Shown one piece after another: positions 23,895 through 32,269 of a stretch of DNA of 64,000 bases. The notes below the pieces were generated by a model that had not been told where the DNA came from, did not search any database, and was given only the letters and a program-made list of their open reading frames with translations. The stretch is from assembly GCF_947503795.1 (NCBI RefSeq), contig NZ_CANNEZ010000002.1, forward strand, positions 62,001 through 126,000. The letters run 5' to 3'. The stretch is from an uncultured Jannaschia sp. (GTDB taxonomy: Bacteria; Pseudomonadota; Alphaproteobacteria; Rhodobacterales; Rhodobacteraceae). A program made the translations under genes and the position numbers. Every line of letters begins with the position of its first letter. The first letter of the stretch is position 1.

Positions 23895-25076
23895 ATGCGC
23901 GACGAGACCCTGCCCGATCTGCCCTACACGCCCGATTTCGAAACCTGGCCCGTCACCCATCGCCCCGTCGCCGCCCAAGCCGAGGGCGATGCGGTTCGCG
24001 TCATCTGGGCGGACGGTGCCGAAAGCGTCCACCTCGCCCGCCTCCTGCGTGAAAACAGCCCCGATGCCGACACGATCCACCCCCTCTCGCGCGAGTTGCT
24101 GATCTCGCCCACGGCGATCCCCGCCGACCTCTCGGTGCGGTCGGCATCGGTCGAAAACGGCATCCTCGGGGTCGTCTTCACCGACCGTCCCGACACCTGC
24201 CGCTACCATCCCGGCTGGCTGCGCGGCACCGCATGGCTGGGACAGGTGCCGGAGCCCGACCCGGCCGCGCCGATACTCTGGGACGCGACGCTGGCCGAGG
24301 TGCCGAGCTTCGACGGGCCCGCCGCCTTGGCCGACGACGCGACCTTCCTCGCCTGGCTGGAAGCGCTGGCGCACCATGGCGTCGCGCGCCTTCGGGGCCT
24401 GCCCGAGCGGGACGGGCTCCTCCTCGAGATCGCCGGTCGCATCGGCACGATCCGCGACAGCAATTTCGGCCGCGTCTTCACGTCGGCGATTCAGGACGAC
24501 CCGACCAGCAACGCCTATACCTCGCACGCCCTTCCGCCGCATACCGATCTTGCGAGCCGCGAATGCCCGCCGGGGCTGCAATTCCTCCATTGCCGCGAGA
24601 ACACGACGACCGGGGGTATGGGCACCTATGTTGATGGCTACCGGGTGGCCGAGGATATCCGCACCGAGGATCAGGAGCTCTTCGAGACGCTGACGACCCT
24701 CGACTGGACCTTCGGCAACCGCGCCCGCGACAGCGATTATCGCGCGACGGGGCCGGTGATCGCGCTGGACGCGCAGGGCGCCGTCCGCGAGATCCGCTAT
24801 ACCGTCTGGCTGCGCCAGCCCGTGGTCGCCCCGCTGGACGAGCAGCGCCGCGCCTACGAGAGCCTGCGCGCCTTCGCGGTCCGCGCCGAGGACCCGCGCT
24901 ACCGGATGGAGGTGCGCTACGCCGCGGGCGATCTCTTCGCCTTCGACAATCGCCGCGCGCTGCATGGGCGGACGGGCTACGACGCGGCGGGCGGGGCGCG
25001 CTTCATCGAAGGGGTCTATTCGGACCGCGACGAGCTCTGGTCGCGCATCCGGGTCCTGCGGCGGGACGCGCGATAA
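23895..25076 (+). CDS. Gamma-butyrobetaine hydroxylase-like Fe(II)/2-oxoglutarate dioxygenase
   Basis: A 393-residue protein with two parts: an N-terminal GBBH-like domain (residues about 25-110, DAVRVIWADGAESVHLARLL) and a TauD/TfdA catalytic domain. Iron ligands are in ALPPHTDLASRECPPGLQFL (His and Asp) and FDNRRALHGRTGY (distal His). The layout fits gamma-butyrobetaine dioxygenase, trimethyllysine dioxygenase and the phosphonate enzyme TmpA; the exact substrate, probably a quaternary amine, is not known. The cysteines that bind zinc in the N-terminal domain of human GBBH are not obvious. It follows the PLP enzyme by 66 bases and precedes the permeases by 31 bases. Confidence 0.82.
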   Translation: MRDETLPDLPYTPDFETWPVTHRPVAAQAEGDAVRVIWADGAESVHLARLLRENSPDADTIHPLSRELLISPTAIPADLSVRSASVENGILGVVFTDRPDTCRYHPGWLRGTAWLGQVPEPDPAAPILWDATLAEVPSFDGPAALADDATFLAWLEALAHHGVARLRGLPERDGLLLEIAGRIGTIRDSNFGRVFTSAIQDDPTSNAYTSHALPPHTDLASRECPPGLQFLHCRENTTTGGMGTYVDGYRVAEDIRTEDQELFETLTTLDWTFGNRARDSDYRATGPVIALDAQGAVREIRYTVWLRQPVVAPLDEQRRAYESLRAFAVRAEDPRYRMEVRYAAGDLFAFDNRRALHGRTGYDAAGGARFIEGVYSDRDELWSRIRVLRRDAR

Positions 25077-25096
25077 CGCTTCCCAACCGCCGGGCG

Positions 25097-25112
25097 GCGT
25101 GACTAACATGTC
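25097..25112. promoter_or_regulatory. GntR-type operator candidate, site D (half conserved)
   Basis: The right half CTAACATGTC matches the other sites exactly; the left half (GCGTGA) does not. The site overlaps the permease ATG at 25108. It may be a weak operator for the permease genes. Confidence 0.5.
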
Positions 25113-26214
25113 AGCAATGGCCGAGCAGCTTCACATCGTCACCGAAGACCGCATCACGCCTGCGCGGCGCGCGGTTGGACGCACCATGATCTGGGGCGGG
25201 CTGGCGCTGCTGGTGGCGGTGGGCGCGCTGCAATGGTTCGACCAGACCGGCCGGCTCGATCTCGGCTTCGAGAGCTGGCGTCCGACGCTCTACGCCTTCT
25301 GCCTCTTTGCGACGCTGCTGTGCTGGGCGCAGGTCGTGCTGCATGGCGAACAGGGCAAGCGCACGCTTTTCGTGCTGCCCGCGGCACTCTTCGTGGGCGC
25401 GCTGGTGATCTTCCCGCTGATCTTCGGCGTCGGCATCGCCCTCAGCGACTGGAACCTCGCATCGCCCGACGGGCGGCAGTTCAATGGGCTCGACAACGCC
25501 CGGCAGGCGATGGGCGACCCGTTCTATCTCAACGCGCTCTGGAACATGGTGCTCTACACGGCGGCGATCCTCGTGGAATACGTCATCGCCTTCGGCCTCG
25601 CGCTCCTCCTCAACGCCGAGATCCGGGCGCGTAAGTTCTTCCGCGTGGCGTTTCTCCTGCCCCTGATGCTCTCGCCCGTCGCTGTCTCGTGGATGGTCGG
25701 CAAGTCGATGTTCGAGCCGCGCTTCGGCCCGATGGCCCGCCTCGCCCGCGAGTTGGGATGGGAGACGCCCAGCTTCTTCGGCACCCCCGAGATCGCGCGC
25801 CTGATGATCATGGTCATGGATGCGTGGACCTTCATCCCCTTCATGATGATCATGCTGCTCGCGGGCCTCCAGGCCGTGCCGAAGGAGCTGATCGAGGCGG
25901 CCAAGGTCGACGGCGCATCGCCCTGGCGCCGCTTCTGGGAGGTGACGTTTCCCCTGATGCTGCCGGTGTCGATCACCGCGATCCTGATCCGCATCATCTT
26001 CAAGCTGAAGCTCGCCGACATCGTCATCAACATCACCTCCGGCGGGCCGGGCGGAGCGACCGACACCGTCACCAGCTTCATCTTCCGCGAATACCGCGAC
26101 CGCTCGAACGTGGGCTACGGGACGATGCTCGCGTTCCTCTACCTGATCGCGATCGTGATCTTCATGACTGTCCTGATGAAACTCACCGAACGCTGGACGA
26201 AGCCCCAGACATGA
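25108..26214 (+). CDS. Sugar ABC transporter permease (MalF/UgpA type)
   Basis: A 368-residue permease with about eight hydrophobic helices; two N-terminal ones (residues 20-75) precede the usual six-helix core. The EAA loop that docks on the ATPase is EAAKVDGASPWRRFWEVTF near residue 268. It pairs with the MalG-type permease, whose ATG overlaps its stop codon (ATGA, 26211-26214). The preferred start is ATG 25108; ATG 25117 is an alternative that would free the operator-like sequence from the coding region. Confidence 0.9.
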   Translation: MSAMAEQLHIVTEDRITPARRAVGRTMIWGGLALLVAVGALQWFDQTGRLDLGFESWRPTLYAFCLFATLLCWAQVVLHGEQGKRTLFVLPAALFVGALVIFPLIFGVGIALSDWNLASPDGRQFNGLDNARQAMGDPFYLNALWNMVLYTAAILVEYVIAFGLALLLNAEIRARKFFRVAFLLPLMLSPVAVSWMVGKSMFEPRFGPMARLARELGWETPSFFGTPEIARLMIMVMDAWTFIPFMMIMLLAGLQAVPKELIEAAKVDGASPWRRFWEVTFPLMLPVSITAILIRIIFKLKLADIVINITSGGPGGATDTVTSFIFREYRDRSNVGYGTMLAFLYLIAIVIFMTVLMKLTERWTKPQT

Positions 26215-27140
26215 CGGACGCGCCCGCCACCCAGATCTTCCACGACAGCGAGGCCGACCGCGCCTTCCGTCCGGGCTTCGTTCTGTCGAAGGTGGCGATC
26301 TACGCGCTGTTGATCGCCTGGGCGATCATCTGCCTCTTCCCGATCTACTGGACCATCACCACCAGCTTCAAAGCCGCGCCCGACGTGATGCAGGGCAACA
26401 TGATCCCCTATGTCGATTTCGAGCCCAAACGCCTCGGCTGGCGGGCGCTGGGCCTGTCGCCCGACACGATCGGCAGCGTCTCCACCGTGCGCGACGAGTT
26501 CATGCGCCGGTTCTGGAACTCGACGATCATCTCGGTCTCCGCCTCGCTGCTGGCCGTGATCCTCGGGGCCTGCGCGGCCTATGGCCTCTCGCGCTTCCAG
26601 TACCGCTTCGGCCCGATGCGCAACGGCGACATCTCGTTCTTCTTCCTCAGCCAGCTGATCCTGCCGCCGGTGGTCCTCGCGCTGCCGTTCCTCGTCCTCT
26701 ACCGCGAGCTCGACATGCTGGACAGCCGCATCGGCCTGATCCTGCTCTACACGCTGACGGTCCTCCCCATCGTCATCTGGATCATGCGCGACCAGTTCGG
26801 CTCGATCCCCACCGAGCTCGAGGAGGCCGCGATGGTCGACGGCCTCGGCATCTGGGGCGCGTTCCTGACCATCATCCTGCCCATCGCAGCCCCCGGCATG
26901 GTCGCAGCCTTCATCCTGTCGCTCGTGCTGACCTGGAACGAGTACTTCTTTGCAGCCCTCCTGACCTCGACGCACGCCAACACCCTTCCCGTGATGGTCG
27001 CCTCCCAAACCGGGTCGCAGGGCATCTCCTGGTGGTCGATGGCCGCGCTCAGCTTCGCGGCGATCCTGCCCCTGATCGTGATCGGCATCGTGCTGGAGAA
27101 ATACATCATCAAGGGCATGGCGGCGGGCGCGGTGAAGTAG
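26211..27140 (+). CDS. Sugar ABC transporter permease (MalG/UgpE type)
   Basis: A 309-residue permease with six hydrophobic helices, starting with a cytoplasmic segment and helix KVAIYALLIAWAIICLFPIY. The ATPase-docking EAA motif is ELEEAAMVDGLGIWGAFLT near residue 203. A periplasmic insertion near residues 65-95 (GNMIPYVDFEPKRLGWR) is longer than in MalG. It is translationally coupled to the MalF-type gene. The downstream spacer leads to a convergent Hint-domain gene. Confidence 0.91.
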   Translation: MTDAPATQIFHDSEADRAFRPGFVLSKVAIYALLIAWAIICLFPIYWTITTSFKAAPDVMQGNMIPYVDFEPKRLGWRALGLSPDTIGSVSTVRDEFMRRFWNSTIISVSASLLAVILGACAAYGLSRFQYRFGPMRNGDISFFFLSQLILPPVVLALPFLVLYRELDMLDSRIGLILLYTLTVLPIVIWIMRDQFGSIPTELEEAAMVDGLGIWGAFLTIILPIAAPGMVAAFILSLVLTWNEYFFAALLTSTHANTLPVMVASQTGSQGISWWSMAALSFAAILPLIVIGIVLEKYIIKGMAAGAVK

Positions 27141-27209
27141 CGCGCGCGAAGCGGAGAGGCGGCGCGGCCGCATAGACGTCGCCACCCGCCCCCTCGGACG
27201 GGAGCGTCG

Positions 27210-28244
27210 TCACGCGGCGACCGAGCGCGCGGAACCCGGCGGCGCCCACAGGGCCGCCAGCCGTCTCGCCGCCTGCATCGTCAGGCAGGGACGTGCGGGA
27301 TGCGCGTCCCCGACCATGGGCATCATCGCGTGCCGCAATGCCCGCCGCTGGGGTCGATCCAGGCCCCCGCGAACCATTGGTCCCGGAAGGAGCGATTCCG
27401 TCCAGCACCCCTCGGCGACGACGATGGTGTGGCGATCCAGCAGGAAGTGGTGCCAGGTGATCGACCGCCGGCCATGCATGAACCGGACCCGTCGTAGGCC
27501 CGTCAACGCCTCGGACGGCACGAACACCTCCGTATCGCTGAAGCCGTGGAGCTGGCCCGCCGATCCGGCGAGGATGCGGTGCTGCGGGGACACGATCAGG
27601 TCCCGCGACGGGCAACCGGGGCCCAGCGCGCCGGCGCGGATCAGCACCGGCGGCTTGCTTGGCTTCGGGCCGCGCAGCGGCGCGTTCGCGGCGTTGGTCC
27701 ACCGGATGGGCATGGCGCCGTGCTCGACGGTCGTCACCAGGTCGCCCGCCCGCAGCGTCTCGATGCGGCGCGGCCCGCATGGCGTCTCGATCCGCGTGCC
27801 GGTCGCGTAACACGGAATGGTGCCCCGGCTCGGCGCGCTCTGGGCCGAGTAGCTTGCACCGCCATCGGTCGTCTCGAATGTCTGGCCGCTCTTCAGGAAG
27901 CCGAGGCTCTGGCTGGTCGCCCCCGCGGCCGGGCCGGATGTCGGCGAGACAGTCTTCCCCTCGAACGATACGAACTGCACGACGGCACCCGTATCGTCGA
28001 TGAGGGCAATGGATTCGCTCGCGCCGTACTCGATCCCGCCCGGCGTGAATTCGTCGAACGAGTAGATGTCCTGACCATGTTGGGTGGCGTCCAGCGACGG
28101 GAACGCCATCGTGGCCTTCAGCACGCCGGAGGCATCGTAGATGGCGATGGAATAGCCGGAGACATCCGTCCCGGCGGGAGCGGCGACCTCGAAAAAATTC
28201 GGAGGCGCGTCCTGATATCCGACTTCGGAGAAATACACGGGCAT
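27210..28244 (-). CDS. Hint-domain protein with lamin-tail-like N-terminal domain
   Basis: A 344-residue protein without a classical signal peptide. Residues 1-120 (YFSEVGYQDAPPNFFEVAAP, DVSGYSIAIYDASG) resemble a lamin-tail/LTD beta-sandwich. From residue about 145 comes a Hint (hedgehog/intein) domain: CYATGTRIETPCGPRRIETL, DLIVSPQHRILAG and FMHGRRSITWHHFLLDRH, with the nucleophilic Cys and the conserved His. Rhodobacteraceae encode many such stand-alone Hint proteins, thought to self-cleave or attach during secretion, often by type I export. No RTX repeats are visible here. The function is unknown and the gene stands alone. Confidence 0.82.
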   Translation of the reverse strand: MPVYFSEVGYQDAPPNFFEVAAPAGTDVSGYSIAIYDASGVLKATMAFPSLDATQHGQDIYSFDEFTPGGIEYGASESIALIDDTGAVVQFVSFEGKTVSPTSGPAAGATSQSLGFLKSGQTFETTDGGASYSAQSAPSRGTIPCYATGTRIETPCGPRRIETLRAGDLVTTVEHGAMPIRWTNAANAPLRGPKPSKPPVLIRAGALGPGCPSRDLIVSPQHRILAGSAGQLHGFSDTEVFVPSEALTGLRRVRFMHGRRSITWHHFLLDRHTIVVAEGCWTESLLPGPMVRGGLDRPQRRALRHAMMPMVGDAHPARPCLTMQAARRLAALWAPPGSARSVAA

Positions 28245-28471
28245 GATCCCAGACCTGCTGGCGCCAGCCTTAGATCAAGCTCATTTCAAGTTCCTTAAGC
28301 CGCCCGGGAACGGGGACACGGATCTGATCTCGGAGGGCACCATGCGTCCGGGGTCACGGTCGGCCACGGACAGCCCGAACCATCAGGCGGGAGACGCGAC
28401 CGGCCGTCATGCGCCCAATCGACGCCGCGCGGGCCGCGATGCGCGGCGCGGGCAATCTGCCCCGGCTTCCC

Positions 28472-29278
28472 TCAGCCTTCGATCTCCGCTCTGAGCCACG
28501 TCGCCGCCAGCCGCGCGATGCGGCCGGGATGTGCCACCGTGACCTCCAGCCCCTCGTCCAGCGGCACGCGTGCGCCCGCTTCCTCCAGCCGCCCTTCGGC
28601 CAGCAGCGGCGCAACCAGCGACAGCCGTCCCATCGCCGTGCCCGCACCGCGCAGCGCCTCCTCGATGGCCAGCCCGTAGAGCGAGAAGACCGGCCCCGAC
28701 GCGGGCACGCCGTCGGTCGCGGCGTCCCAGACGTCCCAATCCCCGGCCCAGCTCGCATCCGTCAGCCGCGTCGCCGCCCCGCCCGGCGCGCGGACCGGGA
28801 CCAGAACGTCCGTGCTGAGGCCATAGAACAGCCACAGGTCATGCGGCGCGCGCTTGGTCGCCGGCGGCGCCTCCATCGCGGTGATCGAGACGGTCAGGCC
28901 CGGCATCGTCGCGCGGAGCGCGGGCAGGCGCGGCTGCAGCCAGAGCTGCGCGATCGACGGCAACGTTGCCACCGACAGGCGCGCGGGGGCCGCCCCTGTC
29001 CGCAGCGTGTGCTGAGCCGTCCCGAGATCGTCGAACGCGCGTGTCAGCCCCGGCAGGACGCTGGCCCCCAGCGGCGTCAGGCGCACGCCTCGCGCCAGGC
29101 GATCGAAGAGCGGCGCGCCCAGCCGGTCCTCCAACCCCTTCACATGCGCCGTCACCGCGCCGGGCGTCACGCCCAGCTCGCTGGCCGCGGCCTTGAACCC
29201 GCCCAGCCGTGCCGCCGCCTCGAAGGCGCGCAGCGCGTTGAGCGGCAGGTCGGGGGCACGGGGCGGGTCGACGGACAT
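28472..29278 (-). CDS. LysR-family transcriptional regulator (GcvA-like)
   Basis: A 268-residue LysR regulator. The N-terminal winged helix-turn-helix is LPLNALRAFEAAARLGGF followed by KAAASELGVTPGAVTAHVKG, the GcvA-subgroup pattern; the effector-binding domain follows from residue 95. It is transcribed divergently from the SHMT-like enzyme 81 bases away, so it most likely controls that gene in response to its substrate. The ATG at 29278 is preferred; an ATG at 29284 is in frame. Confidence 0.88.
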   Translation of the reverse strand: MSVDPPRAPDLPLNALRAFEAAARLGGFKAAASELGVTPGAVTAHVKGLEDRLGAPLFDRLARGVRLTPLGASVLPGLTRAFDDLGTAQHTLRTGAAPARLSVATLPSIAQLWLQPRLPALRATMPGLTVSITAMEAPPATKRAPHDLWLFYGLSTDVLVPVRAPGGAATRLTDASWAGDWDVWDAATDGVPASGPVFSLYGLAIEEALRGAGTAMGRLSLVAPLLAEGRLEEAGARVPLDEGLEVTVAHPGRIARLAATWLRAEIEG

Positions 29279-29359
29279 GGGCAAGCCTCAGATTTTCTGA
29301 CCCTCACTTTCACCCGATCTGCGTTGACCGCAAGCCCCCGTCTCGGGCCAATGCGACCC

Positions 29360-30646
29360 ATGACAGATCTCGCCCCCCGTCCCTGGCTCACCGCCCCCGC
29401 CGCCGCCCGCATCGACGCCCTTCGCCTGCCCGCCGATCCCCGCGCCGCGGTCGAGGCGCTGGCGGCCGAGACGCGCGCGATCCACGACGAACGCTGCTTC
29501 AACCTGAACCCCGCGACCAACGTGATGAACCCGCGGGCCGAGGCGCTGCTGGCTTCGGGCCTCGGCAGCCGTCCGTCGCTGGGCCAGCCGGGCGACAAGT
29601 ACGAGACCGGCCTCGAGGCCATCGAACAGATCGAGGTGATGGCCGCCCGCCTCGCCGCCCGCGTGTTCGGCGCCACATATGTCGAGCCGCGCGTCCCCTC
29701 GGGCGCGCTCGCCAACCTGATGTCCTTCATGGCGCTGGCACGGCCCGGCGACGCCATCATCGCGCCCCCGCCCGCCATCGGCGGCCATGTCACCCACCAC
29801 GCGGCGGGTTGCGCCGGGCTCTACGGCCTGACGACGCACCCGGCCCCGGTCGATGCCGCGCGTTACACCGTCGATGTGGACGCCCTCCGCGCGCTGGCCC
29901 ACGAGGTCCGCCCGAAGATCATCACCATCGGCGCCTCGCTCAACCTCCACCCCCATCCCGTCGCCGATCTGCGCGCCATCGCCGACGAGGTCGGTGCCGT
30001 CCTGATGTTCGACGCGGCCCATCTCTGCGGGGTGATCGCGGGCGGCGCCTGGCCGAACCCGCTCGACCAGGGCGCGCATCTGATGACGATGAGCACCTAC
30101 AAGTCGCTCGGCGGCCCGGCCGGCGGCCTGATCGTCACCAACGAGGCCGAGATCGCCCGCCGCCTCGACGCAGTCGCCTTTCCAGGCCTGACGGCCAATT
30201 TCGACGTGGCCAAGACGGCGGCTCTGGCCGTCACGCTGCAGGACTGGATCGACCACGGCGCGGCATACGCCGCTCATATGGTCGCCTTGGCACAAGCCCT
30301 GGCCGAGGCCGCGCGCGCCGAGGGCCTACCCGTCTACGGCACCACCGAAAGCCATCAGTTCGCGATCGAGGCCGCGCCCTTCGGTGGCGGCCAGACCATG
30401 GCCCGGCGCCTTGCCCGCACGGGGTTTCTCGCCTGCGGCATCGGCCTGCCATCGCCCGAAGTGGAGGGCGACATGAACGGTCTCCGCATCGGCACGCCTG
30501 AACTGGCCCGCCGCGGCGTGGAATCGTCTGACGCCCCCGCGATCATGGCGATCCTCGCCCGTGCGCTTCAGAGCGACCCCGAGACCGTCGCCCCCGAGAC
30601 CGCCGCCCTCCGCGCCCGTTTCACGGAATTGCGCTACGCCGGCTGA
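29360..30646 (+). CDS. Serine hydroxymethyltransferase-like PLP enzyme
   Basis: A 428-residue fold-type I PLP enzyme of the SHMT family. N-terminal FNLNPATNVMNPRAEALLAS and GDKYETGLEAIEQIE mirror SHMT, HLCGVIAGGAWPNPLDQGAH contains the ring-stacking region, and the PLP lysine is in MSTYKSLGGPAGG. Housekeeping SHMT reads TTTHKTLRGPRGG there, so this is a divergent paralogue, perhaps a 2-methylserine hydroxymethyltransferase or a beta-hydroxy amino acid aldolase. A dedicated divergent LysR regulator supports a catabolic role. The start could also be ATG 29351. Confidence 0.8.
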   Translation: MTDLAPRPWLTAPAAARIDALRLPADPRAAVEALAAETRAIHDERCFNLNPATNVMNPRAEALLASGLGSRPSLGQPGDKYETGLEAIEQIEVMAARLAARVFGATYVEPRVPSGALANLMSFMALARPGDAIIAPPPAIGGHVTHHAAGCAGLYGLTTHPAPVDAARYTVDVDALRALAHEVRPKIITIGASLNLHPHPVADLRAIADEVGAVLMFDAAHLCGVIAGGAWPNPLDQGAHLMTMSTYKSLGGPAGGLIVTNEAEIARRLDAVAFPGLTANFDVAKTAALAVTLQDWIDHGAAYAAHMVALAQALAEAARAEGLPVYGTTESHQFAIEAAPFGGGQTMARRLARTGFLACGIGLPSPEVEGDMNGLRIGTPELARRGVESSDAPAIMAILARALQSDPETVAPETAALRARFTELRYAG

Positions 30647-30654
30647 CCCGCCGT

Positions 30655-30690
30655 CTTCGATGCTCCTGAAATATGCGCGTGGGGTGCAGG
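30655..30690. repeat. Intergenic repeat, AAATATGC-type variant
   Basis: CTTCGATGCTCCTGAAATATGC after the SHMT-like gene matches CTTCGATGTTCCAGAAATATGC at 33308-33329, and more weakly TTTGCTCAAGAAATATGCC at 53157-53175. Each follows a gene end. These seem to be a second branch of the dispersed repeat family. Confidence 0.6.
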
Positions 30691-30714
30691 GCGTCCGCCA
30701 GCCCCCCGCCGCCG

Positions 30715-32190
30715 TCAGAGCGCATGCGCGATCGCCTTGGTCGTCTCGTAGAGGTCGCGCCAGAGCGGATAGGCCCGCGCATAGGCGTCCTGCGCCACCG
30801 GCTCCACCAGGCGCTCCACCGGATTCCACGCCGAGATGTCGCCCGGCACGCAGGCCCCCACCGCCACGCCCGCCAGGAAGGCGTCGCCCAGCGCCGCCCC
30901 CGTCGTCCGCCGACACAGGTGCTGCGTCACGCCGGACAGATCCGAGGTCGCCTGCAGCCAGACGTCGTTCTTCACCCCGCCGCCCACGGCCAGCACGCGG
31001 CCCGGATCGGCCCCACCCGCGCGGAACGTCTCGACCACATGCGCCGTCCCCATCGCCACGCCTTCGCAGACGGCGCGGAACATCGCGCCCCGGTCATGGG
31101 TCAGGTCCAGCCCGAAGAACGCGCCGCGCGCGTCGGGGTCCTGGATCGGCGTCCGCTCGCCCGAGAAATAGGGCAGGCACAGGAGGCCCAGCGCCCCCGG
31201 CGGGACGGCCCGCGCCTCGGCGGTCAGCACGGCGAAGGCGTCGTCCCCGAGCTCCCGCGCGAACACGTCCCGGAACCAGCGCGTGAGCGTCCCGCTCGTG
31301 CCCTGCCCGGCCATGGCGCACCACGTCCCCGGCCAGAGCCACGGCGCCGACCAGAGCGAGGCGTCCAGAAGACGCGCGGACGTGACCTGGATCATGAACA
31401 TGCTCGAGCCGTACATGACCATCATGTCGCCCGCGTCCCGCGTGCCGACGCTGACCGCCTCGGCCGCCGCGTCGATGGTGCCAGCGGTCACCGGCGTGCC
31501 CTCGGCCAGCCCCGTGGCCCGCGCCGCCGCTGCGGTGACGTGACCGGCGATCTCCGTGGTCCAGATCAGCCGGGGCAGCATCGCGGGGTCGACGATCCCG
31601 TCGCACATCGAGTCGGACCACGCCTGCGCCCGCGCGTCGTAGAGCGGCGTCCACTGTCCTGCCGAATGGTGGTCCAGCACCCGCTCCCCCGTCAGGCGGC
31701 GTACGAGGAAGGTCGTGCAGGTCTCGATCGCCGTGACCTCGGCCCAGAGCTCCGGACGGTTCCGCCGCAGCCAGAGCACCTTTGGCCCGACCGATTGCGA
31801 GGTCAGCACGTTGCCCGACGCCTCCAGCATTGCGTCGGCCCCGAACCGTTCCGTCAGCTCCGCGATCTCGGCGCCCGCCCGCGCGTCCACACCGTAAAGG
31901 ATCGCGGGCGCCAGCGGGTCGCCACCCTTGTCCACCGGCAGCACGCAGGGCCCGATCCCGCTGACCGCAACGGCCGCCACCTCCGCGGCATCCAGCCCGG
32001 CCAGCACCTCGCGGGAAAGAGCCGCGAACCCGTCCCACCAGACGGTCTCGGCGTCGTGCTCGGCCCATCCGGGGCGTGGCACGTCCATCCGGTGCGCCCG
32101 GACCGCCTCGGCCACGACCGCGCCGTCGGGCGTGGCCAGCACGGCCTTGCCCTCGAACGTCCCGATATCCACGCCAAGAAGATAGGTCAT
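30715..32190 (-). CDS. FGGY-family carbohydrate kinase (xylulokinase-like)
   Basis: A 491-residue FGGY kinase. The N-terminal phosphate loop is LLGVDIGTFEGKAVL; the hinge and ATP region include MVMYGSSMFMIQVTS, LPYFSGERTPIQDPDARGAF and VLAVGGGVKNDVWLQ. Family members phosphorylate xylulose, ribulose, fuculose and related ketoses. It is divergent from the aldo/keto reductase with an operator-like palindrome between, so it belongs to the same sugar regulon. The substrate cannot be set by sequence alone. Confidence 0.88.
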   Translation of the reverse strand: MTYLLGVDIGTFEGKAVLATPDGAVVAEAVRAHRMDVPRPGWAEHDAETVWWDGFAALSREVLAGLDAAEVAAVAVSGIGPCVLPVDKGGDPLAPAILYGVDARAGAEIAELTERFGADAMLEASGNVLTSQSVGPKVLWLRRNRPELWAEVTAIETCTTFLVRRLTGERVLDHHSAGQWTPLYDARAQAWSDSMCDGIVDPAMLPRLIWTTEIAGHVTAAAARATGLAEGTPVTAGTIDAAAEAVSVGTRDAGDMMVMYGSSMFMIQVTSARLLDASLWSAPWLWPGTWCAMAGQGTSGTLTRWFRDVFARELGDDAFAVLTAEARAVPPGALGLLCLPYFSGERTPIQDPDARGAFFGLDLTHDRGAMFRAVCEGVAMGTAHVVETFRAGGADPGRVLAVGGGVKNDVWLQATSDLSGVTQHLCRRTTGAALGDAFLAGVAVGACVPGDISAWNPVERLVEPVAQDAYARAYPLWRDLYETTKAIAHAL

Positions 32191-32232
32191 CGCGCGCTCC
32201 CCCTCGCCGGGGACGCTAGCGCCCGCGCTCGG

Positions 32233-32248
32233 GACATTCTAGCATGTC
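32233..32248. promoter_or_regulatory. GntR-type operator candidate, site C
   Basis: GACATTCTAGCATGTC is a 16-base palindrome with a single mismatched pair, lying between the divergent FGGY kinase (start 32190) and aldo/keto reductase (start 32270). It shares its CTAGCATG core with the site at 36777-36792. Confidence 0.7.
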
Positions 32249-32269
32249 AGCCGATCAGGGGAGCACCGG

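Noticed and set aside
22482-25109. Minus-strand open frame of about 875 codons
   Set aside because: Antisense to the PLP enzyme and dioxygenase genes, which have complete catalytic motifs; the antisense translation has none.
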